Of a DNA stretch of 17,353 nt, positions 7,385 through 14,577 are shown one piece after another (positions within the stretch are counted from its first letter, which is position 1; each line of letters begins with the position of its first letter). The notes beneath the pieces are model-generated. The model made no database searches. It worked only from the letters and a program-made list of their open reading frames with translations, and was not told the DNA's origin. Source of the stretch: Verrucomicrobiota bacterium (GTDB lineage Bacteria > Verrucomicrobiota > Verrucomicrobiia > Opitutales > Seribacteraceae). A program made the position numbers and the translations under genes. The stretch spans positions 1-17,353 of the forward strand of contig JACNJI010000305.1 of NCBI GenBank assembly GCA_014382645.1, given 5' to 3'.

Positions 7385-8572
7385 ATGAACGACCTTCGGC
7401 AAATTCGGTTTTCAGAAGCAAAGCGAGCGGCGACCGTGCAACCGCCCGTCATCCCGATCGTAGGCGAATGGACGCGAGACAATCCGGGAACAATTTCTCT
7501 GGGTCAAGGCGTAGTGAGTTGGGGACCACCGGCAACCGCCTATGAGGGAATCGATCGATTTCGCGAAGACGGCGAAAACCACAAGTACAAGCTCGCCCAA
7601 GGCATTCCTCCCCTACTCGATCTAATTGGAGAAAAGCTGAAAGTCGAAAACGGGATCGAACTCGACCCGAAGGACAGAGTCTTCGTCACCGCCGGAGCCA
7701 ACATGGCCTTCCTCAACGCCATTCTCGCCATCGCCGACGTAGGTGACGAGATCATCCTGCCGGCACCATTCTACTTCAACCACGAAATGGCCGTGACCAT
7801 GTTGGGGTGCAATCCGGTTGTCGTTCCTACCGACAGCAATCACCAACTGGACTTGGACGCCCTGCGCTCAGCCATCTCGAAACGAACTCGCGCCATCGTC
7901 ACGACATCTCCGAACAACCCCTCGGGCGCCGTCTATCCGGAGGAAGACCTGCGAGCCGTCACCGCGCTATGCCGGGAGTTCGGTCTGTTCCACATAAGCG
8001 ACGAAGCGTACGAGTACTTTACTTTCGATGGAGCCAGTCACTTCTCTCCTGGTTCAGCCAAAGATGCGGACGAGCACGTAATCTCGCTTTTCTCGCTATC
8101 CAAGGCCTATGGCTTCGCGAGTTGGCGGATTGGCTATATGGCGCCCCCTCCCCAACTCATTGACGCCGTAAAGAAGATACAAGACACAAACCTCATCTGT
8201 CCGCCGGTCGTTTCTCAATTCGCAGCCTTAGAAGCAATGCGAACGGGTCGAGCCTATTGCGAAGAAAAGTTGGTAGAAGTTCAAAATGTTCGCAATCTCG
8301 TCATCGAGAGACTTGCCGGGTGGGAAGAATTCGCGACGACCGCGCCTGCAAAAGGAGCCTTTTACTTTCTCCTCAAGATAAAAACGGATCTCAAATCTCT
8401 TTCCGTTGCGCAACGCCTCATAGAGGAATACAAAGTAGCTGTGATCCCTGGTTCCGCCTTCGGTTTGACTAAAAACTGCTTCCTCCGCATCGCCTATGGT
8501 GTGCTAGACCGTTCAACCTGTGAAGAAGCCTTGGACCGACTGGAAAAAGGTCTGGCGGCAATTACGAGTTAG
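7385..8572 (+). CDS. PLP-dependent aminotransferase, class I/II (fold type I)
   Basis: This 395-residue protein has all the hallmarks of aspartate-aminotransferase-fold enzymes. These are SPNNPSG with N178, DEAYEYF with D206 (binds the PLP ring nitrogen) and Y209, SLSKAYGFASWRIGY with the Schiff-base lysine K240, and FLRIAYG with the carboxylate-binding R368. Length is normal. From memory it resembles a cyanobacterial-type aminotransferase group with the same LGQGVV, NHKYK and YFNHEMA segments. The amino-acid substrate cannot be read from the motifs. The next gene, 45 bases downstream, is an omega-amidase-like nitrilase. That suggests glutamine or a similar amide amino acid serves as amino donor, with the α-keto acid amide hydrolysed afterwards. 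The Shine-Dalgarno sequence is weak; the ATG at 7385 is kept because the protein starts where the family does. Confidence 0.92.
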   Translation: MNDLRQIRFSEAKRAATVQPPVIPIVGEWTRDNPGTISLGQGVVSWGPPATAYEGIDRFREDGENHKYKLAQGIPPLLDLIGEKLKVENGIELDPKDRVFVTAGANMAFLNAILAIADVGDEIILPAPFYFNHEMAVTMLGCNPVVVPTDSNHQLDLDALRSAISKRTRAIVTTSPNNPSGAVYPEEDLRAVTALCREFGLFHISDEAYEYFTFDGASHFSPGSAKDADEHVISLFSLSKAYGFASWRIGYMAPPPQLIDAVKKIQDTNLICPPVVSQFAALEAMRTGRAYCEEKLVEVQNVRNLVIERLAGWEEFATTAPAKGAFYFLLKIKTDLKSLSVAQRLIEEYKVAVIPGSAFGLTKNCFLRIAYGVLDRSTCEEALDRLEKGLAAITS

Positions 8573-8617
8573 TTTTTCTGCTTTCCTCTCCCCGCATTAT
8601 ATCTACATCATTCCCCC

Positions 8618-9403
8618 ATGAAGGTTCATGCCGTACAACTCGATCAAGTTTGGGAAGACAAGGAGGCCAACTACGAAAAGGCCACTCGACTAATAAAGCA
8701 AGCAGGGGTAAACCCGGGAGACTTTATTGTTCTGCCGGAAACCTTTCCCACCTGCTTCAGCATGGACGTTGAGCTCACCACGAAGGACGAGCCGAAAAAA
8801 ACCGAGAATTTCCTCTCCGAACTAGCCCGCAGACACAGAGTATGGGTAACTTCCGGAATGACTATTCCATCGGACACCGCCAGCAAGGGTCGTAACGTTT
8901 CGGTCACCTTTTCACCCGAGGGAGAGCGAGTCGGCTTTTATGCCAAGACACATCCTGCCGCCATCTACGGGGAACACGAAAGCTATGAAGCGGGGGACGA
9001 GGTAGTGACCTTCCCACTGGGTGACTTCACGGTCTGCCCATTCATTTGCTATGATCTTCGATTTCCCGAGGTTTTCCGGATCGGGACAAGTAGAGGCGCC
9101 AACCTATTCACGGTCATCGCCAACTGGCCGGCCGTTCGCATCGAGCATTGGGTCACTCTGTTGCAAGCCCGAGCGATCGAGAACCTAGCCTATGTGATAG
9201 GCGTAAACCGGACCGGGGAAGACCCCCAGCTAGAGTACTGCGGTCGCACGGTAATCATCGACCCCCACGGAAAAATTCTTACCGACGCGGGGGACGCGGA
9301 AACCATAGTATCTGCCGAAATCGATTTGAACGTGGTGATGGAATGGCGACGGAAGTTTCCCGTACTTGAGCACGCAAGAGAGGATTTCAACCCGAGGGGA
9401 TAA
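8618..9403 (+). CDS. Carbon-nitrogen hydrolase, probable omega-amidase (Nit2/YafV-like)
   Basis: This 261-residue protein is a nitrilase-superfamily amidase with the full catalytic triad: E41 in VLPETF, K110 in YAKTH and C144 in FICYDLRFPE. The compact single-domain length, the CYDLRFPE nucleophile elbow, the NWP segment and the RAIENLAYVIGVNRTG stretch fit the omega-amidase branch (mammalian Nit2, E. coli YafV). That branch hydrolyses α-ketoglutaramate or α-ketosuccinamate to the keto acid and ammonia. It lies 45 bases after the aminotransferase gene, so the two probably form one operon. No Shine-Dalgarno sequence precedes the ATG; the upstream bases are pyrimidine-rich, so translation may be leader-independent or coupled. 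Other small amidases of the superfamily are possible, but the neighbour makes omega-amidase the best reading. Confidence 0.88.
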   Translation: MKVHAVQLDQVWEDKEANYEKATRLIKQAGVNPGDFIVLPETFPTCFSMDVELTTKDEPKKTENFLSELARRHRVWVTSGMTIPSDTASKGRNVSVTFSPEGERVGFYAKTHPAAIYGEHESYEAGDEVVTFPLGDFTVCPFICYDLRFPEVFRIGTSRGANLFTVIANWPAVRIEHWVTLLQARAIENLAYVIGVNRTGEDPQLEYCGRTVIIDPHGKILTDAGDAETIVSAEIDLNVVMEWRRKFPVLEHAREDFNPRG

Positions 9404-9416
9404 CGACTACCTTCGG

Positions 9417-10454
9417 TTATTCCTTCGCCCAAAGTGATTTTGGCATATTCGCCTTAGCCAAAATAGTGTCTAGCTTGGCGAGTTCCTCGGCAGTGAAATC
9501 GGTGTGCTTGGCCGCTTTCACGTTTTCCAGAATTTGCTCGGGGCGACTAGCTCCGATCAGAGCACTAGTAACGCGTGCGTCCCGAAGTACCCATGAAAGG
9601 GCCATTTGCGCAAGAGTTTGCCCCCGTGCATTGGCATGGTCGTTCAGTTCACGAATAACCCGAAGATTCTGGTCATTCACTTCAGACTTACGCAGGGGAG
9701 AATGTTCCAGAGATGCCCTGGACCCATCTGGTATGCCGCCTAGATACTTGTCGGTCAGCAATCCTTGAAACAGCGGACAAAAGGCGATCATTCCGAGACC
9801 CGTTTCGCCACAGGCATCCATCAACCCGTTTTCAACCCAACGATTCAACATCGAGTAGTTCGGTTGGTGGATGGCAAGGGGAGCAAAACCGTTTTGACCG
9901 CAAACCTTTACGGACTCTCGAGTTTGGTCGGCAAGGTAACTGCTTATACCCACGTATAGGGCTTTGCCTTGAGCCACCGACGAATCAAGAGCTCCGAGGG
10001 TTTCCTCAAGTGGTGAATTCGGGTCAAAGCGATGGGAATAGAAAAAGTCGACGTAATCCACTCCAATTCGCTTCAGGGATTGATCCAAGCTCGCCAAAAG
10101 ATACTTTCGGGATCCCCATTCGCCATAGGGTCCGGGCCACATGTCGTAACCTGCCTTGGTTGTGATCAGGATTTCGTCTCGAGGCAAATCCTTGAGAATT
10201 TTGCCGACGTTCAACTCGGCCGATCCGTACGGCGGGCCATAGTTATTGGCTAAGTCAAAGTGCGTGACACCTGCATCAAAAGCAGTGTAAATCATAGCCC
10301 GTTGTTCTTCGGTCACTATGTCTCCGCCGAAATTGTGCCAACAACCCAAGGTAATTGCCGGCAGTTGTATTCCCCATCGTCCACACCGACGATAGGGCAT
10401 ACGTCCGTCATAGCGCTTGAGATCAGGTAAGTAAGGATGGCTGGTCATAGACAT
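9417..10454 (-). CDS. yghZ: Aldo/keto reductase, YghZ type (L-glyceraldehyde 3-phosphate reductase-like)
   Basis: This 345-residue cytoplasmic NADPH-dependent reductase has the aldo/keto reductase tetrad D67, Y72, K100 and H141. It follows E. coli YghZ closely as I remember it, with THFDLANNYGPP, KAGYDMWPGPYG, SRKYLLASLDQSLKR, KALYVGISSY and the late MALSWVLRD and IGASRPEQ segments that contact the cofactor. YghZ reduces L-glyceraldehyde 3-phosphate and methylglyoxal, so a detoxifying or sugar-aldehyde role is likely. A second ATG two codons in (M3) is an equally possible start; an AAGG about 12 bases upstream of the first ATG slightly favours it. The gene converges on the amidase gene with only 13 bases between the stop codons. 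It is divergent from the cytochrome gene on its other side. Confidence 0.93.
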   Translation of the reverse strand: MSMTSHPYLPDLKRYDGRMPYRRCGRWGIQLPAITLGCWHNFGGDIVTEEQRAMIYTAFDAGVTHFDLANNYGPPYGSAELNVGKILKDLPRDEILITTKAGYDMWPGPYGEWGSRKYLLASLDQSLKRIGVDYVDFFYSHRFDPNSPLEETLGALDSSVAQGKALYVGISSYLADQTRESVKVCGQNGFAPLAIHQPNYSMLNRWVENGLMDACGETGLGMIAFCPLFQGLLTDKYLGGIPDGSRASLEHSPLRKSEVNDQNLRVIRELNDHANARGQTLAQMALSWVLRDARVTSALIGASRPEQILENVKAAKHTDFTAEELAKLDTILAKANMPKSLWAKE

Positions 10455-10565
10455 TGAAAAAGCCTTTGCTAGTTAATTTGTCAACGTTGTCGTCACCATC
10501 AAAAAGGAATCCGACAAGGCAGATTTGCACTTTACGGAGAAGTAGGGCAATGACAGGGTGAACGC
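10455..10565. promoter_or_regulatory. Divergent intergenic region between aldo/keto reductase and cytochrome genes
   Basis: These 111 bases lie between two divergent starts and must contain the leader of at least the rightward operon. A TTGACA occurs on the minus strand at 10484–10479, but no -10 box is correctly spaced from it. The rightward gene has an AGGGTG shortly before its ATG. I see no clear inverted repeat. Confidence 0.3.
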
Positions 10566-12989
10566 ATGTTGAAAACAGAAAGGCTTACAAGGAAAGGTAT
10601 GACCTTACCCGCACAACAAACTCGCACCATGCGAAAACTAAGTTTCGCCATGACCTGCCTTCGCCTATGGTTGTTCGTGCTTACCTTCGCTTTGGTCGAA
10701 GAAAGTTTTTCCGAAGTGAAGCAAGTGCAGTTCAACCGGGACGTGCGACCCATCTTGTCCAACCATTGCTTTGCCTGCCACGGGCCCGACGAAAAGCAAC
10801 GCAAAGCTAAGCTAAGGTTGGACCTCAAGGAAAGTTTGTTCGAGAAACGTAAAAACGTCTTGGTTGCAATTGGAAAACCCGGAGCGAGTGAATTGTTTCT
10901 TAGACTCAGTCACTCAGACCCCGAGGAACGCATGCCCCCGGAGGATTTCCCAAAACAGCTGAAGATGTCTCAAGTAAACTCGATAAAGGCATGGATCGAA
11001 CAAGGAGCGCCATGGGAAGATCATTGGTCTTATACACCGCCAAGAATGCCTTCTCTTACGGAAAAAAAGAAAAATCTTTCTCCCATCGATCATTTCATCC
11101 TCAAGCGACTTAACAAATCCGAACTTTCGCCTGCTTTACCAACCGATTCAAGAACCCTTGTGCGACGCCTGCATCTCGACCTTATTGGTCTCCCACCTGC
11201 TCCTTCAGTCGTCGAAGCATTTGCGACCAATCCTTCACATCAAGCATTCACCAAGTTGGTCGACAAGCTCCTCGGCTCCCCTCACTTTGGCGAAAGGCTC
11301 GCCCTGCCTTGGTTGGACCTTGCCCGCTATGCCGATTCCGTGGGTTACCAAAAGGACAGGCTTCGAGATTGCTGGCTCTACCGCGATTACCTCATTCGGG
11401 CCTTCAACGAAAATAAACCCTACGACCAATTCGTGATCGAGCAATTGGCGGGCGACTTGCTCGAGGGCGACCCTCTTGAGAAAAGAAGCTGGCTCATTGC
11501 ATCGGGTCTCAATCGGATGAACCAGACAACGAGCGAGGGAGGGGCCCAGTCCAAGGAATACGTGGCAAAGTACGCCGCCGACCGTGTTCGCAACACAGCC
11601 GCAATATTCCTCGGTTCCACCATGGGTTGCGCCGAATGTCACGATCACAAATACGATCCCTTTACCACGAAAGACTTCTATGCCTTTGCCGCCTTTTTCG
11701 CCGACATCAAGGAGCGGGGAGTGGGCTACCCGGAACACACCGCAATGCCAACCTATGCGCACCTTGACGAGTGGGCCGATTTACAAAACCAAATGACCGC
11801 ACTGCAGGTCCAAGTGAAAGACATCGTCCTCGCAGACGAGAAAAAAGTTCTAGATGAAAAAATCAACGCCATAAAAGACCGCATAGCAAAGGTCGCCGAC
11901 CCCAAGAAATGGCCAAAAACATTGGTCTCCCTAAGGTCGACACCGAGAACGGTGCGAATGCTTCCACGAGGCAACTGGCTGGACGAATCCGGTCCTATTA
12001 TGTCTCCCGCCGTACCCACCTTTCTCGGCAAACTCGACATAGGCAAACGACGGGCTACTCGTCTCGATCTCGCCCGCTGGATTGTCTCACGAGAAAATCC
12101 CTTGACGGCTCGCGTCTTCGTTAATCGCATATGGAAACAATTCTTCGGCAAAGGCCTCGCCCGCAACCTCGACGACCTAGGAGCGCAAGGCGAAAGACCC
12201 ACCCACCCGAAGCTGTTGGATTGGTTGGCGGTAGAGTTCATGGAGAACGACTGGGATATAAAGCGACTCATACGCCAAATCGTTACAAGCGAAGCCTACC
12301 GGCGATCATCCAATCATCCCGCCTCCACAAAACTTGATCCTGAAAACCGTCTGCTAGCACGACAAGGCGCTTTTCGTCTGGAGGCGGAACTCATCCGAGA
12401 CAACGCTCTCGCCATAAGCGGTCTCTTAGTTCCGAAGATCGGTGGTCGCAGCGTAAAGCCCTACCAACCCTCCAACTACTGGTATCGCCTCTACAACTCG
12501 GGGAAATACGTTCAGGACAAGGGCGAGGAACTCTACCGCCGTGGCATTTATACTCTTTGGCGCAGATCTTTCTGGCATCCCAGCCTACAAGCTTTCGATG
12601 CCCCAGCACGCGAAGAATGCGTGGCGGAACGACCGATATCGAATACACCGCAACAAGCTCTTGTTCTCCTAAACGACCCCACTTACGTAGAGTCCGCCCG
12701 CCTCTTCGCCGAACGCATTCTCGCCTCCCACACGCAAGATTTCACCCGGTTCGAGCTTGCCTTCCGATTCGCCTTGGCTCGTTCGCCAAACAATGAAGAA
12801 AGACTGATCCTGCAAAAGCTTTTAGCAAAAGAACGCTCCGTCTACTCGGAAAACAAAAAAGCTGCCCTAGCTCTTATCAATACGGGTGAAAAACCGCACA
12901 ACAAGACAATCGACCCGGCTGAACTAGCTGCATGGACTTCAGTGGCCCGGGCGATTCTCAACCTTCACGAAACCATCACAAGGAACTGA
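10566..12989 (+). CDS. PVC cytochrome c protein with DUF1549 and DUF1553 domains
   Basis: This 807-residue exported protein has the standard PVC layout. A planctomycete cytochrome C domain comes first, with C68-F-A-C71-H72 inside the NRDVRPILSNHCFACHGPD stretch. DUF1549 spans ~170–385 and contains a second CxxCH, C355-A-E-C358-H359, in the conserved CAECHDHKYDP. A charged linker (~395–465) looks helical. DUF1553 spans ~495–760 with NPLTARVFVNRIWKQFFGKG, and the protein ends with the usual ARAILNLHETITRN motif, so it is full length. The exact start is uncertain: the ATG at 10566 has AGGGTG upstream, but the signal peptide core begins at M22 (10629), giving MRKLSFAMTCLRLWLF. The molecular function of these domains is not established; redox work with the downstream DUF1501 partner is inferred. 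The DUF1501 gene starts 5 bases after its stop. Confidence 0.93.
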   Translation: MLKTERLTRKGMTLPAQQTRTMRKLSFAMTCLRLWLFVLTFALVEESFSEVKQVQFNRDVRPILSNHCFACHGPDEKQRKAKLRLDLKESLFEKRKNVLVAIGKPGASELFLRLSHSDPEERMPPEDFPKQLKMSQVNSIKAWIEQGAPWEDHWSYTPPRMPSLTEKKKNLSPIDHFILKRLNKSELSPALPTDSRTLVRRLHLDLIGLPPAPSVVEAFATNPSHQAFTKLVDKLLGSPHFGERLALPWLDLARYADSVGYQKDRLRDCWLYRDYLIRAFNENKPYDQFVIEQLAGDLLEGDPLEKRSWLIASGLNRMNQTTSEGGAQSKEYVAKYAADRVRNTAAIFLGSTMGCAECHDHKYDPFTTKDFYAFAAFFADIKERGVGYPEHTAMPTYAHLDEWADLQNQMTALQVQVKDIVLADEKKVLDEKINAIKDRIAKVADPKKWPKTLVSLRSTPRTVRMLPRGNWLDESGPIMSPAVPTFLGKLDIGKRRATRLDLARWIVSRENPLTARVFVNRIWKQFFGKGLARNLDDLGAQGERPTHPKLLDWLAVEFMENDWDIKRLIRQIVTSEAYRRSSNHPASTKLDPENRLLARQGAFRLEAELIRDNALAISGLLVPKIGGRSVKPYQPSNYWYRLYNSGKYVQDKGEELYRRGIYTLWRRSFWHPSLQAFDAPAREECVAERPISNTPQQALVLLNDPTYVESARLFAERILASHTQDFTRFELAFRFALARSPNNEERLILQKLLAKERSVYSENKKAALALINTGEKPHNKTIDPAELAAWTSVARAILNLHETITRN

Positions 12990-12994
12990 TCTTC

Positions 12995-14383
12995 ATGCAA
13001 ACGCTTGACAGTAACATTTGTCGACGATCCTTCCTCGGCCAAACAGCAGCCGGTCTGGGAGGAGTCGCCTTAAATTCTCTGCTCCAAGCGGAACAATCTC
13101 CAACGCAAGCCTTGATGAGTCTAGCTCCCAAAGCCAAGCGAGTCATATTTCTCTACATGGCCGGCGGCCCCTCACACTTGGAAAGCTTCGACTATAAACC
13201 CATGCTGGAAAAGATGAATGGCCAGGCCATGCCGGACAGCTTCACCAAGGGTCAACCCATCGCGCAATTACAAGGGAAGAAACTGACCTGCCGAGGACCC
13301 TACTTCAAATTCAGCCGACACGGCGAATCAGGTCAACAAATCAGCGATGTCTTTAAACATATTCCGAAGGTAGCGGACGACATTTGCATCATCAGATCGA
13401 TGCACACTGAGGCAATCAATCACGACCCCGCTCATACCTTCATGAACACGGGGACGGCCATAAGCGGTCGACCGGCCATGGGTTCATGGTTTCTGTACGG
13501 TCTTGGCTCGGAGTCCCAAGACTTGCCTGGTTTCCTCGTACTTACTTCAACCGGAGGTGGACAGAATCAACCCATCGCTTCGCGCCAATGGCATAACGGC
13601 TTTCTACCCGGACGACTGCAAGGCTCTCAATTTCATTCCACGGGTGATCCCGTTCTGTATGTTCGCAATCCCGAAGGCGTATCCGAGAAGAGCCAACGCG
13701 ACGTAATCGATGCAACGCAAGCTCTTAACAAAATTCGGGCAAGCCGACTGGAAGACCCCGAAATAGCTACGCGAATCAGCCAATACGAGCTTGCGTTCCG
13801 GATGCAGGCAAGTGTACCCGAGTTGGTTGACTTGTCAAAGGAACCGAAACAAATACTCGATCTATACGGCACCAAGGGAGCGGATGGTTCCTTCGCGGGA
13901 AATTGCTTACTCGCCCGTCGACTCGCCGAACGAGGAGTTCGTTTCATCCAACTTTACCACCGCGGTTGGGACCACCACAGCAACATAGAAAAAGGAATGC
14001 AGGCTACGACAAAGCTCGTGGATCAAGGTTCATCGGCACTCATTCAAGACCTCAAGCAAAGGGGTATGCTCGATGAAACATTAGTGGTTTGGGCAGGTGA
14101 ATTTGGCCGTACGCCAATGGCTCAAGGATCGGGTCGCGACCACCACATGAAAGCCTTCTCGATCTGGATGGCCGGAGGAGGTGTCAAAGGGGGCGTCACA
14201 TACGGCGAAACCGACGAGTTCGGATACAACCCGGCCGTCAATAAGATGTCTGTTCACGACCTTCACGCCACCATGTTATCCCTTGCTGGAATGGAACACG
14301 AAAAGCTCACCTATCGCTACCGCGGTCGCGACTTTCGCTTAACCGATGTCAAAGGCAAGGTCGTCCGTGAGATCCTAGTCTGA
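12995..14383 (+). CDS. DUF1501 protein, alkaline-phosphatase-like fold, Tat-exported
   Basis: I place the start at the ATG at 12995 (462 residues), not at the in-frame ATG at 12932 inside the previous gene. Starting at 12995 gives a clean twin-arginine signal (C9-R10-R11-S12-F13-L14) with AAGGA at 12980–12984. DUF1501 proteins are relatives of sulfatases and alkaline phosphatases. Visible metal-site-like segments are YMAGGPSHLESFD near the N-terminus, HTEAINHDPAHTFMNTG, W-D326-H327-H328, AGE369FGRTP and R-D382-H383-H384. The C-terminal MLSLAGMEHEKLTYRYRGRD is typical. The gene is nearly fused to the DUF1549/DUF1553 gene (5-base gap), and such pairs occur many times in PVC genomes. The substrate is unknown; work on sulfated or phosphorylated glycans in the periplasm is inferred from the fold and organism. 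Confidence 0.92.
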   Translation: MQTLDSNICRRSFLGQTAAGLGGVALNSLLQAEQSPTQALMSLAPKAKRVIFLYMAGGPSHLESFDYKPMLEKMNGQAMPDSFTKGQPIAQLQGKKLTCRGPYFKFSRHGESGQQISDVFKHIPKVADDICIIRSMHTEAINHDPAHTFMNTGTAISGRPAMGSWFLYGLGSESQDLPGFLVLTSTGGGQNQPIASRQWHNGFLPGRLQGSQFHSTGDPVLYVRNPEGVSEKSQRDVIDATQALNKIRASRLEDPEIATRISQYELAFRMQASVPELVDLSKEPKQILDLYGTKGADGSFAGNCLLARRLAERGVRFIQLYHRGWDHHSNIEKGMQATTKLVDQGSSALIQDLKQRGMLDETLVVWAGEFGRTPMAQGSGRDHHMKAFSIWMAGGGVKGGVTYGETDEFGYNPAVNKMSVHDLHATMLSLAGMEHEKLTYRYRGRDFRLTDVKGKVVREILV

Positions 14384-14576
14384 ATCCACTTCCACATGTG
14401 GTTGCCCATTCCATGGTTCGGGAACATGGAAATACCATAAGAGTTCAGGGAACTTCAATGGAAGGGTGGACGAAAGTGATTGGAGAGCCACTATTCTCCC
14501 ATACCAAAGAGCAATTGAATTAGCTAAAGAATTGACTGAAAGTGTTGTACTTGAAAAAAAACCTTTAAGGACTTAG
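14379..14576 (+). pseudogene. Possible remnant of a gene 3' end in the spacer
   Basis: The 194 bases between DUF1501 and the SMC gene contain one plus-strand frame that is open from 14379 to a TAG at 14574–14576 and has no ATG. It reads like a protein C-terminus, including GTWKYHKSSGNFNGRVDESD and, shortly after, PYQRAIELAKELTES. The codons (GAA, TTA, GCT, AAA, ACT, GTT) are more A/T-ending than in the neighbouring genes. It has no start codon apart from GTG or TTG and no Shine-Dalgarno sequence. I do not recognise the family. It may be the end of a deleted gene or chance. An inverted repeat around TTCGGGAA at 14411–14428 has no T run and is not a terminator. Confidence 0.25.
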
Positions 14577-14577
14577 G
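14554..14577 (-). terminator. Weak candidate terminator after the SMC-like gene
   Basis: Read on the minus strand, the stop codon of the SMC-like gene is followed by a short ACCT/AGGT inverted repeat and then eight T (the A run at 14554–14561 on the plus strand). The stem is only 4–5 base pairs and overlaps the stop codon, so this is a marginal intrinsic terminator. It does fit the gene being the last of its transcription unit. Confidence 0.3.

Noticed and set aside
12932..12994. N-terminal extension of the DUF1501 gene starting inside the cytochrome gene
   Set aside because: It would put 21 hydrophilic residues ahead of the Tat signal; the ATG at 12995 has an AAGGA and gives a normal signal.
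14411..14428. Inverted repeat after DUF1501 as a terminator
   Set aside because: The stem has a bulge and no T run follows it.
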